This document shows, piece after piece, positions 1-6,961 of a DNA stretch of 42,339 nucleotides; position 1 is the first letter of the stretch; each line of letters starts with the position of its first letter. The DNA is from a virus. The stretch is taken from positions 1-42,339 of IMG/VR virus record IMGVR_UViG_3300036901_000039. One strand, given 5' to 3'. Below the pieces are notes generated by a model, which saw nothing but the letters and a program-made list of their open reading frames with translations, searched no databases and was not told the DNA's origin. Made by a program: the position numbers and the translations under genes.

Positions 1-174
1 AGTCTGAAATTGGTATTTGGTCTTTAGATCGAATAACTGAACACGGGCGTCTACGTCCATGATCCAAAAACGATTAATGTAGTCGATGATCAGATCGTCA
101 GTGATTTGAGCGTTTGATGGACTCTTGATAATGCGACGTACGTAGGTAATGATATCGCTGAGTAAATTGATAAG
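1..174 (-). CDS. Head-tail connector-like protein, N-terminal part (runs off left edge)
   Basis: The minus frame is open from codon 174 to the left edge, giving 58 residues that include IIKSPSNAQITDDLIIDY and VDARVQLFDLKTKYQF. I infer it is the start of the same connector or neck gene whose remainder enters at the right edge (41418-42338), because both are open minus frames at the window ends. No ATG, GTG or TTG occurs in frame after the TGA at 175-177. An AGGTGA Shine-Dalgarno-like stretch just upstream points to a start near codons 1-2, either non-canonical or altered by a small sequence error. Confidence 0.55.
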
Positions 175-223
175 TCACCTATATATTTTAAACTTTAATT
201 TAAAACATATAGGCTTTCTTACG

Positions 224-415
224 CTACTTGCGGTGCATTTTTCCTAATGTCTTAGCTAGATTGGCTCTTTTCTTAAGAGTGGGATTCTTAGAATGCTCTG
301 CCTTCTCTAATTTCTTAGCAGGGATCTTCTGCCCTTCTTTCACATGCAACTCTTTGTGCAAAGCGCCGGGTTTTTTAATCGCATTCGCAATCCAATTCTT
401 TTTTTTCTCAACCAT
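224..415 (-). CDS. Small lysine-rich basic protein
   Basis: This 63-residue protein is very rich in lysine and alanine and contains KKNWIANAIKKPGALHKELH and a C-terminal KKRANLAKTLGKMHRK. Such short basic proteins recur in phage genomes near structural genes. A nucleic-acid-binding or virion-packaged role is plausible but not shown. Its ATG overlaps the TAA of the upstream gene (TAATG), so the two are probably translationally coupled. No enzymatic motif is visible. Confidence 0.7.
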   Translation of the reverse strand: MVEKKKNWIANAIKKPGALHKELHVKEGQKIPAKKLEKAEHSKNPTLKKRANLAKTLGKMHRK

Positions 416-1032
416 TAGAAACTACTCGCTCCCATGAATACAGATTTATTATTACTGACGGGATGCGCATCTAGACGTTGTTTGATAGAGTCTGCGATCA
501 TTGTCCCATAGTATGCACCCGCATGGTCTTCCGCTGTAACAGATTTTTCTTGCATGATCAACCTGTGATATCGACATCCTTTAATACGTTCAGCTAGATA
601 CCTAGGACCCCAAACTGGTTTATTAACCGGCACTTCCCACCATTCAGCAGGACATCCCCCGTAGGGCAGCGTCCAAATGTCAATCGTTTCGCCAATAATC
701 TCTATATTTTCAGCGATAAACTTGACGTATTCCTTGTCAAATTCATAATCTTTGCGAAATTTTTCATTAAAGGGATTCATTTTCCCTGTCTTTGGGTCTA
801 CAGCCATGATTGAGCGTTTTGGCTTTAGCCAAATCCCATCTGCTTTTTGAGCTTCTTTTGTAGAAATTTTAGTCTGAGGTTCGGCTTCTGCTTTTGGCGC
901 TTCATTCATTCTGTCCAATGTCAGAGAATTGATTTCGCCTTTAAACTGATCGAACTGAGTTTCAACTTTATCTAGCTCTTTTTGAGCTTTCCCACTAGAA
1001 ACTTGGGGTTTAGAAAATTCTTTATCTGCCAT
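415..1032 (-). CDS. Probable virion-associated protein, unknown function
   Basis: The protein has 205 residues starting MADKEFSK. I chose this start over an upstream ATG because AGGTAATTAC precedes it at Shine-Dalgarno distance. The first 70 residues are charged and probably helical or disordered. The remainder is mixed, with aromatic clusters such as CPAEWWEVPVNKPVWGPRYL. The gene lies between capsid accessory genes and the connector, which suggests a head or neck component. I do not recognise the family. Confidence 0.7.
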   Translation of the reverse strand: MADKEFSKPQVSSGKAQKELDKVETQFDQFKGEINSLTLDRMNEAPKAEAEPQTKISTKEAQKADGIWLKPKRSIMAVDPKTGKMNPFNEKFRKDYEFDKEYVKFIAENIEIIGETIDIWTLPYGGCPAEWWEVPVNKPVWGPRYLAERIKGCRYHRLIMQEKSVTAEDHAGAYYGTMIADSIKQRLDAHPVSNNKSVFMGASSF

Positions 1033-1088
1033 GTAATTACCTATGTGTTTACATAAATAATCTAATAACATTAAAGAATTTATTGATG

Positions 1089-1520
1089 CTAGTAGGGAGA
1101 GATGTCTCTAAAACTGCCGGGGATGTACGTCTTGTTATGTGAACGCCCAAAATTGATAGGGCCTGAGTTTACATCGCCTATGGCGACTATCTGAGGTTGG
1201 GAGCTGCCTGAAGTGGGATTAGGAGTAAAAAGATCAAAGAATGAAGAGTCGATATTTACTTCAACTTGGTTTGCCGCTGGGACAAATGTCACAAGTCCTG
1301 TCTTTTCATTAAGCTGCCGTTCTCCGAATATCTGTGAAATAAGAAATCTAACTTCTTGTCCTACGACGTAATCATGTGGCACCGTTGTGGTCACAATTGT
1401 GTAAGGCCCATTAGTTATAGCTGCAATATTGAAAACCCTGGGCTTATACCATTCCGGATGAATGGGGGGGTTGTTCTCGGGCGCAATCGGACCGTAAATC
1501 AAAGGGGGATTATATCCCAT
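1089..1520 (-). CDS. Capsid accessory protein with a beta-rich FCCH-like domain
   Basis: The protein has 143 residues. Residues ~35-110 carry the pattern VTTTVPHDYVVGQEVRF followed by a strand-rich stretch, which resembles the small beta domain annotated in phage proteins as FCCH-like. The same module occurs in the neighbouring 1563-2666 protein and more weakly in the large tail protein at 38012-40873. A C-terminal IVAIGDVNSG is also shared with the neighbour (VVAVGDINSG). It probably decorates the capsid or binds other virion parts. It is a partial paralogue of the next gene. Confidence 0.7.
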   Translation of the reverse strand: MGYNPPLIYGPIAPENNPPIHPEWYKPRVFNIAAITNGPYTIVTTTVPHDYVVGQEVRFLISQIFGERQLNEKTGLVTFVPAANQVEVNIDSSFFDLFTPNPTSGSSQPQIVAIGDVNSGPINFGRSHNKTYIPGSFRDISPY

Positions 1521-1562
1521 GTCAACCTCTTAAAAAAGGGGGCTTTTTACACCCCCTAAGAA

Positions 1563-2666
1563 TTAGCCGTAAGTGGCTTTCCAATAGATAACGTTTCCAG
1601 CAGCACCGACAAGCACGCTGGCTGTGTCTGTAGCACCGGCACCATTACCAATTACAAACCCTTGGCTTGTATTGTTAACATAAGCACCACTAATTGCAGG
1701 ACCATTAATGGTTGGAACACCGCCCGAGGATGTCGGGAAGGATGGTGATGGATACAAAGCCCCACCACTATATGCAGTTCCACCGCTATTAATATCGCCT
1801 ACCGCTACAACCTGGGGAAGGCTCTGGCCAACCATAGATGCAACAGTCTGGTTTGTATTAAATGCTGTGTACCCAGTAGATACGGCATTACATACAAATA
1901 TCGTGTTGCTTGTGATCGATGTCACATAGTAGTAAGTAGGAGAACCTGGAATCAGCAGGTTAGGCAGCGTATTAAGCTGTGTTGTACCATAAGCTGTAGG
2001 AATTCTAAAGGCAATTTCCTGACCGACAACAAAGTTGTGGGGATCAGTAGTTGTCACAGTAGTAGTCGTTCCAGTTGTGATTGCACTAATAAATGCAACG
2101 CCGGGTTCGTACAAGAATGGATACAGAACCTGTCTAACAAAAGCACCAGATGGTGACCCACTTAGAGCTGTGTAGTTAGATTGGTTTGTATTCCAAGGGA
2201 TTGTAAATGTCGTTGCACCTGTCACAGTGACTACAAAAGGCATCAGAGAAATCTGAGGCATACCTGTTGTAGAAGTCTGGAAAAGTCCTTCGAGAATTAC
2301 AACCTGTCCTGTAGACAGACCATGAGGAGATGCAGTCGTTACGACAGCAGGATTCGCTTTGCTGATCGAAGAGATCTGCAATTGTGAGCCATACTGAAGC
2401 ATAAGACCAGCAGAGAAAGTACTAAAACCATTCACAGTAACGACATCTGTCGAAAGTACTGGGGTGGCATTAAATACATGCTCTACGCCAAATCCTTGTC
2501 CCATAGCTGCATCCCAATACGCATACGGAATACCGTGCTGCGCTGGGGTTGCAAATACTGAGTAGTTCCACATTTCAATTGTGGTAGGCTGGAAAGGCAA
2601 GTTAACAAACTGTGCATTACCAGTAGAAGTAAAGTTACCTCTAGCCAATTTATCATATTCAGACAT
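1563..2666 (-). CDS. Large capsid decoration or accessory protein, Thr/Ser-rich, FCCH-like repeats
   Basis: The protein has 367 residues, low in charge and rich in Thr, Ser, Gly and Val. Two copies of an FCCH-like motif are visible: TTASPHGLSTGQVVILEG at residues ~110-127 and TTDPHNFVVGQEIAFRI at ~203-220. The latter closely matches the 1089-1520 protein. The gene is 8 nt downstream of the capsid gene in transcription order, which is typical of decoration proteins. The function is inferred from position and composition only. Confidence 0.75.
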   Translation of the reverse strand: MSEYDKLARGNFTSTGNAQFVNLPFQPTTIEMWNYSVFATPAQHGIPYAYWDAAMGQGFGVEHVFNATPVLSTDVVTVNGFSTFSAGLMLQYGSQLQISSISKANPAVVTTASPHGLSTGQVVILEGLFQTSTTGMPQISLMPFVVTVTGATTFTIPWNTNQSNYTALSGSPSGAFVRQVLYPFLYEPGVAFISAITTGTTTTVTTTDPHNFVVGQEIAFRIPTAYGTTQLNTLPNLLIPGSPTYYYVTSITSNTIFVCNAVSTGYTAFNTNQTVASMVGQSLPQVVAVGDINSGGTAYSGGALYPSPSFPTSSGGVPTINGPAISGAYVNNTSQGFVIGNGAGATDTASVLVGAAGNVIYWKATYG

Positions 2667-2674
2667 AGTGCCTC

Positions 2675-3646
2675 CTACGGTCCCGCGCTAGAGCTTAATC
2701 TAGTGCTTAAAAGGTTTCGGATAGCTGTGTCTTGAGTGATCGCTTGCGCTTGCGCGAATTTGACCGCTAAAGTAGCGTTCTGAGCTAACATACCAGAATA
2801 GAAAGGATCTCTATAAATCAGATTCATAGAGTAACCATCTTGGTTGATGTGAGTAATAGCCTGTTTACCGACTACAGTGTTGTAGTAGATATCGTTGCTA
2901 TTTTTAGACGCTGCACGTGCAACTGGAGCTTCAGAAGAAGTAAGGATACGTATGTTAAATACAGATCCGTACTCAGACGGAAGTGCCGAAGCGTTAGTAG
3001 GATATGCCCATTGTGACAAGAAGCCAGATCCTGTTAAACCGTCGAAATCCGTTTGCAATTCAGTTGAACTCAACATGAAGTATGCAGAACGAACGGGTCC
3101 GGTTCCAAAACGATCCATTCCTTCAATACCTGACATAAATTTGTAGGCATTGTTAGTGTCTAAGGTTGTAGCAACTAGGGAAAAATCTGATACCCCTAAG
3201 TTGGTGGGATTGTCACCGTTAGAACCGCCGCCCGCATTGATTTGGGAAGCCGCAGAAACGATGTAGTCGCGGAGGATCAAATCCTCGGCCTGACGCATGG
3301 CAACGGCAAGTCTTTCTGAAATCCAGGCTAATATGCCTTCTTGATCTTGGAGAATTACTTGTTCGTTAATTATGCAGCCAGTACCGAAAAACGCCATTTG
3401 AGCGTCGATAATATCGCGCTGTGGCACTTGGGCTGGGGGATCGATCCCAGAATTGCCCAATTGGACAGTGGGTGGAACCAATGCTCTCGGACGCATAAAA
3501 CGCGTTGTAGTTCCGCCGTTGGCAGGAGCTGACACTTTGTCGCATGTGAGAATATAGTTCATTGTGGGGGTTGGCACATAGAGCATCGCAGGCGCGAGCG
3601 ACTGCAAGATCAAAGGGCCAAGATTACCCGTGGTAGTAATTGACAT
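2675..3646 (-). CDS. Major capsid protein (N4 gp56-like family)
   Basis: This 323-residue protein is recognisable as an N4-gp56-type capsid protein. Residues ~45-135 contain TTRFMRPRALVPPTVQLGNS and the stretch IDAQMAFFGTGCIINEQV, followed by a helix with RLAVAMRQAEDLILRDYI that matches the spine helix region of HK97-fold proteins. Other family-like segments are QAITHINQDGYSMNLIYRDP and a hydrophobic C-terminus. Length and position upstream of decoration genes and downstream of the scaffold fit. AGGTAAACA precedes the ATG as ribosome binding site. Confidence 0.9.
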   Translation of the reverse strand: MSITTTGNLGPLILQSLAPAMLYVPTPTMNYILTCDKVSAPANGGTTTRFMRPRALVPPTVQLGNSGIDPPAQVPQRDIIDAQMAFFGTGCIINEQVILQDQEGILAWISERLAVAMRQAEDLILRDYIVSAASQINAGGGSNGDNPTNLGVSDFSLVATTLDTNNAYKFMSGIEGMDRFGTGPVRSAYFMLSSTELQTDFDGLTGSGFLSQWAYPTNASALPSEYGSVFNIRILTSSEAPVARAASKNSNDIYYNTVVGKQAITHINQDGYSMNLIYRDPFYSGMLAQNATLAVKFAQAQAITQDTAIRNLLSTRLSSSAGP

Positions 3647-3656
3647 TGTTTACCTA

Positions 3657-3775
3657 TTAGTCAATTTCTATGACATGGCGATCCGTGGACGGAAACGTGC
3701 TACGTCCGTTTTCGATCATGTCGGGTATCCGTGACGCTGGATCTGCGAGAAAAGAGGATGGTGCTTTTTAGGCAC
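3657..3775 (-). pseudogene. Short ORF broken by a one-base shift beside the GIY-YIG-like gene
   Basis: The reading APSSFLADPASRIPDMIENG continues to a TAA at 3657. Upstream, the adjacent frame reads VPKK from a GTG at 3775. The two join if the run of five A at about 3765 had one more base, giving a protein of about 40 residues. No complete start is visible upstream. Either this is a sequencing slip in a homopolymer, or the gene lost its start when the 3833-4294 gene was inserted. The proteinlike composition of the second half argues against chance. Confidence 0.4.
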
Positions 3776-3832
3776 ATCCCAAACACTAACGCTGTGTCTG
3801 CGTATTTTTATATATATTAAATAATTGATTTA

Positions 3833-4294
3833 TTAGGCTACTGAACGAGTCTTAGTCTTCTTTAGATGATCTTCAAATATGCCTAATTCCTTGGCATGTT
3901 CGTATCGCATCCAATCTATTCCGTAATATTTATGTCGTGAGTAGTAGTAAATCTCTTGGGGGCTTAAAGAAAACCACTCTCCTCGAATTCTAAACTTTTT
4001 AAAATACCTATGGAGTACGCTTTCATACATTGACGGGACTAATTTAAAAGAAATGTATTTGATTTCGTAATCCATCCAAGATCCGTGATTTATCTCCCTA
4101 AGCCTTTTTTCCGGGTCTCCAGCTGTAATGCCTATTTTGCAAACTTGCGGAGTGCCTTGTATTACATACAGGAATCCACCTGCCTCTTTTCTCCAATCTA
4201 ATGCCCCACAAACTTTATTCACTTTCTGGATCTCTGTCCAAAGATCAATGGGGAAATCATCGAGAGAGTGAAAGTGTCTTATTTCTTCGTGCAT
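3833..4294 (-). CDS. GIY-YIG-like T5orf172/MUG113-domain protein
   Basis: The protein has 153 residues. Residues ~38-110 follow the T5orf172/MUG113 branch of the GIY-YIG fold: GGFLYVIQGTPQVCKIGITA, then DPEKRLREIN, then ESVLHRYFKKFRIRGEWFSL. The conserved KIGIT, R-L and final E-W-F residues are present. Members are predicted nucleases or DNA-binding modules. It sits between capsid and scaffold genes next to a damaged short ORF, which fits a mobile or moron gene. Whether it cuts DNA is unknown. Confidence 0.75.
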   Translation of the reverse strand: MHEEIRHFHSLDDFPIDLWTEIQKVNKVCGALDWRKEAGGFLYVIQGTPQVCKIGITAGDPEKRLREINHGSWMDYEIKYISFKLVPSMYESVLHRYFKKFRIRGEWFSLSPQEIYYYSRHKYYGIDWMRYEHAKELGIFEDHLKKTKTRSVA

Positions 4295-4388
4295 TCACGG
4301 ATAAATAGATCATAAAAATAAAATATTCAATGATTATTTTGTAGAATAGTCTGCGCCATTTTCATGACGCCATGCAAAAGGAACAGCC

Positions 4389-4613
4389 TTAAAGGTTTAG
4401 CCAAACAAATTCGCCTCTTTCACGTGCTTCCTTAGCCATTCTTATCCTTCGGGTAACCCAATTCTCAGGTATTTCATTTATCTGAGCGCTTGTTAGGGTT
4501 CCCAAAGCACAGTGGTCGCATAAGAAAAACATGCGACCACCTATGAGATTAAGAGATCCTTCACGCACTTTGGCGCATTTTGTACATGCGTACATATCTA
4601 CCCTGTTTTTCAA
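4389..4613 (-). CDS. Small zinc-ribbon protein
   Basis: This 74-residue protein has two Cys pairs, CTKC at residues ~10-13 and CDHC at ~32-35. The spacing is typical of a single treble-clef or zinc-ribbon knuckle. A basic, helical C-terminal half follows (RRIRMAKEARERGEFVWLNL). Its start overlaps the scaffold stop (ATGA type), so it is coupled to the structural operon. It is probably a nucleic-acid- or protein-binding adaptor. The function is unknown. Confidence 0.65.
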   Translation of the reverse strand: MKNRVDMYACTKCAKVREGSLNLIGGRMFFLCDHCALGTLTSAQINEIPENWVTRRIRMAKEARERGEFVWLNL

Positions 4614-5278
4614 ATCCTCAATCTAGCTTGCAATTCCTTCATCTTCTGATAGGCATCTTTCTGTCCACTTGGAGAAAAGTTACCTGAAGTGACAAAGGGC
4701 GCTGCTGCAACACCTGATGGTTGGTAATAGGGAGAACGCCTATTCTTATCAATTTGCTCTTGAATAGAGGGTTTGGGTTCTTCTTTTTTGTGGACACCCA
4801 ACGCTTTGATGTTCTTATAGACTAATTTCTGTCTTTCAAATCCTTCTGGCATCTCCAAAATGCTTTCAGCTAGTTCAGGATCTTTGTCCGCAAAAGCTTG
4901 GGCATGTTTCATGACTTCATGGAAGTCGGGATTATTCTTTAACCATTGCCGTTGTCGCTCTTCAGAAAGGGCACGGCTAACGGCTGCATCAATTCGGGTA
5001 TCTGTATCGGCATAAGTTTGCTTTACAACCTTACCCAGTTCCTTTTTAAGCCTTCTGTGATCGACATAGGGCTCGTCACTGTCATCTGTATCATCGTCTG
5101 GAGGAGATACACGGTCTTGAGCTAATTTTTTTAGCTTTTCAACTTCTTCACGAAGCTGGACTTTCTCTTGCTTTTCTCTTTCGAGTTGCTGTCGAATCTG
5201 TGCAAAGTTGAATTCTTTGTCATTCTGTTTTGTAGCTTCTTGAGCTGGGACTTGATTTTCTTGTGGAACTGCGGACAT
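4610..5278 (-). CDS. Probable capsid scaffold protein
   Basis: The protein has 222 residues starting MSAVPQENQ. AAGGA lies upstream at good distance, and the upstream in-frame ATG is rejected because it runs through the divergent promoter region. Residues ~20-65 are a strongly charged coiled coil (QLEREKQEKVQLREEVEKLK). An acidic linker (PDDDTDDSDE) and more helix with NPDF and FADKDPELAESILEMP follow. This composition and its place between portal and capsid genes are typical of podovirus scaffolds. Confidence 0.8.
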   Translation of the reverse strand: MSAVPQENQVPAQEATKQNDKEFNFAQIRQQLEREKQEKVQLREEVEKLKKLAQDRVSPPDDDTDDSDEPYVDHRRLKKELGKVVKQTYADTDTRIDAAVSRALSEERQRQWLKNNPDFHEVMKHAQAFADKDPELAESILEMPEGFERQKLVYKNIKALGVHKKEEPKPSIQEQIDKNRRSPYYQPSGVAAAPFVTSGNFSPSGQKDAYQKMKELQARLRI

Positions 5279-5363
5279 TTTTCCTTTTGCCTTAACGCTG
5301 GCTAGCGTGTTAATGAATAATTTACTATATAGAGTAAATTGTTTATTAACCGCTACGGTACCC
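5279..5363. promoter_or_regulatory. Divergent control region with two perfect dyads
   Basis: Between the minus scaffold gene and the plus gene at 5364 are two inverted repeats. One is ACGCT-GGCT-AGCGT (5295-5308), extended outward by TTA/TTAA. The other is AATTTACT-ATATAG-AGTAAATT (5319-5340), whose centre resembles a -10 box. They look like operators for a repressor that controls the plus-strand cassette, but no binding protein is identified. Confidence 0.45.
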
Positions 5364-5834
5364 ATGAAACTAAATAGACTAGAGACACACGACAGGCTTC
5401 AACATTTCACTAAGGAACAATTCGATATTGGCGAATGCTGCCAGGATTTGATTAACCAGAGGCCATTTGGTGAACATCCTTTCTACATCTTCGCGCACAC
5501 CCGAACAGACGATGATGGCGTTACCAAACGCCTAATCTGGCAGCCAAGACTTACGAAGCCTACAGCACAGACCAACAGTATGCTTTTTAAGGCTTACCCT
5601 GGCACTGACGTGATCAAGGTGGTATGGATGATCCCGGCTCCTGAGTTATGGGCTCAATTCGGCAAAGGATTGATTACAGAGAACAAGACGGTTTATGAGA
5701 GCATCAACGACTTCAAGAACAACAAAGAGAAGTTAGAGCAACGCGAAGAAGATGACTTGTCAGATGATGCGATAGATGCTATATATCGTGATCTAGCAAT
5801 CGCAGCTAAAATGAAGAAGGTTAAAAATGACTGA
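5364..5834 (+). CDS. Conserved phage-type hypothetical protein
   Basis: The protein has 156 residues starting MKLNRLETHDR. An in-frame upstream ATG at 5307 lies inside the dyad region and is less likely. A conserved-looking core spans residues ~30-110, with FYIFAHTRTDDDG, RLIWQPRLTKP, SMLFKAYPGTDVIKVVWMIP and PELWAQFGKG. An acidic tail ends KKVKND. I recognise it only as a hypothetical phage protein. It is divergent from the structural genes and coupled to the next gene through an ATGA overlap. Confidence 0.7.
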   Translation: MKLNRLETHDRLQHFTKEQFDIGECCQDLINQRPFGEHPFYIFAHTRTDDDGVTKRLIWQPRLTKPTAQTNSMLFKAYPGTDVIKVVWMIPAPELWAQFGKGLITENKTVYESINDFKNNKEKLEQREEDDLSDDAIDAIYRDLAIAAKMKKVKND

Positions 5835-6090
5835 TGATGTAACCCTTAAATTAGTCATTAAAACATTTGGTCAAAAGAACAATAAGGATCTTTATGATAT
5901 TATTGAGAGGGCATTATGGGCTTCTCAAGACGTGAGAGACGTTTGTATTTGGGAATTTGAAAGTAGTGCACCTTCAACTGATGAAGACCCAACTTTTAGA
6001 AGATTAAATGAATTGATGAAAGAAGATTTTGAGAAAAACCCTTATAAATCTAAACCACTGAAGTCGGTGGCGTCCCCAATTGTTTCTTAG
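5827..6090 (+). CDS. Small acidic hypothetical protein
   Basis: This 87-residue acidic protein begins at an ATG inside the end of the preceding gene, so the two form a translationally coupled pair. Two amphipathic helices are likely (KLVIKTFGQKNNKDLYDIIE and RLNELMKEDFEKN). The last 13 codons overlap the convergent end of the minus gene at 6050. The function is unknown. Confidence 0.6.
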   Translation: MTDDVTLKLVIKTFGQKNNKDLYDIIERALWASQDVRDVCIWEFESSAPSTDEDPTFRRLNELMKEDFEKNPYKSKPLKSVASPIVS

Positions 6091-6265
6091 ATACTGGAAT
6101 GTAACCTATTGAATCCCCTCTCATTTTTCCTTGAGGATTCTTAACGCCTCTTCCCCAATAGGTGCCCATTCCTAGACTTTCGTTAGGTGTTCGGCCTGAT
6201 TCACCAGAATCAACGCCACGACCAATGAAAGTATTAGCCCTTTTTATCTTCGGCATTTTTGCCAT
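6050..6265 (-). CDS. Small basic structural-region protein
   Basis: The protein has 71 residues from MAKMPKIKR. A second ATG at 6256 is equally possible, and neither has a strong ribosome binding site. It is rich in Gly, Arg and Lys, with GRGVDSGESGRTPNESLGMG and WGRGVKNPQGKM, and is probably disordered. It overlaps the end of the 6234-6494 gene and lies in the run of tiny genes between scaffold and portal. A minor virion protein is plausible, but the function is unknown. Confidence 0.55.
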   Translation of the reverse strand: MAKMPKIKRANTFIGRGVDSGESGRTPNESLGMGTYWGRGVKNPQGKMRGDSIGYIPVSKKQLGTPPTSVV

Positions 6266-6494
6266 AGAATATCTCATCGGGTGAAAAGGCATGAGCTACT
6301 TGTGGGATAGGCCCATCATCTAGATTTCTAGGGGTAAATTTACCGACAGGAGTTCTATGACCTACACCATAGTCATTACCAGCAGAAAGGCAACCGCTAT
6401 GGGATACGTCTTTAGTTGGAGCAGCAAATGACCAAGGATAGGTGCCATTTACTTTTTGTTTAACCGCGATAGGGTCTTTCAATACTTTATTCAT
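6234..6494 (-). CDS. Small conserved-looking phage protein
   Basis: The protein has 86 residues, and TAAGAGG lies six bases before its ATG. It contains DPIAVKQKVNGTYPWSFAAP followed by SAGNDYGVGHRTPVG, with few hydrophobic runs, so it is probably a small soluble or virion-surface protein. It sits between the portal and scaffold genes, transcribed in the same direction. I recognise no domain. Confidence 0.65.
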   Translation of the reverse strand: MNKVLKDPIAVKQKVNGTYPWSFAAPTKDVSHSGCLSAGNDYGVGHRTPVGKFTPRNLDDGPIPQVAHAFSPDEIFYGKNAEDKKG

Positions 6495-6508
6495 AGATAC
6501 CTCTTAAA

Positions 6509-6661
6509 TTACGCCTTTCCCCGGCTCAGGGTCAGAGATGAAGGCGTTAATCTCTCTGCAGCCACTTGGCCATTCAAACAAACTAGAAGGTGCATAGCGT
6601 CTCCGTTCTTAGGCGGTACAGCGATCCATCTATAACACGAGAAGTACACTCTCGTATGCAC
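6509..6661 (-). CDS. Possible 50-residue protein with GTG start
   Basis: A minus frame runs from GTG at 6661 to TAA at 6509 and reads RVYFSCYRWIAVPPKNGDAM with more hydrophobic sequence after it. It fills the only gap in the portal-scaffold run and its composition is proteinlike. No clear ribosome binding site precedes the GTG. The 5' part of this stretch also forms an 8-bp closed stem-loop, so an RNA role cannot be excluded. Low certainty. Confidence 0.3.
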   Translation of the reverse strand: MHTRVYFSCYRWIAVPPKNGDAMHLLVCLNGQVAAERLTPSSLTLSRGKA

Positions 6662-6685
6662 CGTCGCCTCAGCTGCGCGGTCTAT

Positions 6686-6901
6686 CTAGTTTCTATAACC
6701 TGGCTTCATTGGTCTGGCTTTAATTTTACCATCTCCCATCATTTGATCCTTACGAATATCTTCGGATGTATCGGGATATTGGGAGCCTAGATGTCCAGCA
6801 CCCTCAGCAGATGTGTACTGCTTGAGTTTGTTCTTAGATTTCATTGACATGTCAGATGTGTGGGGATATCCACCAAAATCATTAATGCGTCTACCACTCA
6901 T
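6686..6901 (-). CDS. Small polar phage protein next to portal
   Basis: This 71-residue protein has a good ribosome binding site (CGAGGTACTTAT before ATG). It is polar, with MSGRRINDFGGYPHTSDMSM at the N-terminus and KARPMKPGYRN at the C-terminus. It resembles the tiny Gly/Lys/Ser-rich proteins next to it in composition. It lies directly downstream of the portal gene in the head operon, which suggests a minor head role. The function is unknown. Confidence 0.65.
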   Translation of the reverse strand: MSGRRINDFGGYPHTSDMSMKSKNKLKQYTSAEGAGHLGSQYPDTSEDIRKDQMMGDGKIKARPMKPGYRN

Positions 6902-6961
6902 ATAAGTACCTCGAGTTGCTTATAAATTTTATTTTAAACATTATAGAATTGTGGCGCAATA

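Noticed and set aside
6589-6662. A cloverleaf-like fold with an 8-bp closing stem GGTGCATA/TATGCACC and an inner ACGAGA/TCTCGT hairpin, resembling a tRNA
   Set aside because: It lacks the TTC T-loop and D-loop GG signatures, an 8-bp stem in a gap this size can arise by chance, and the same bases lie in a proteinlike minus ORF.
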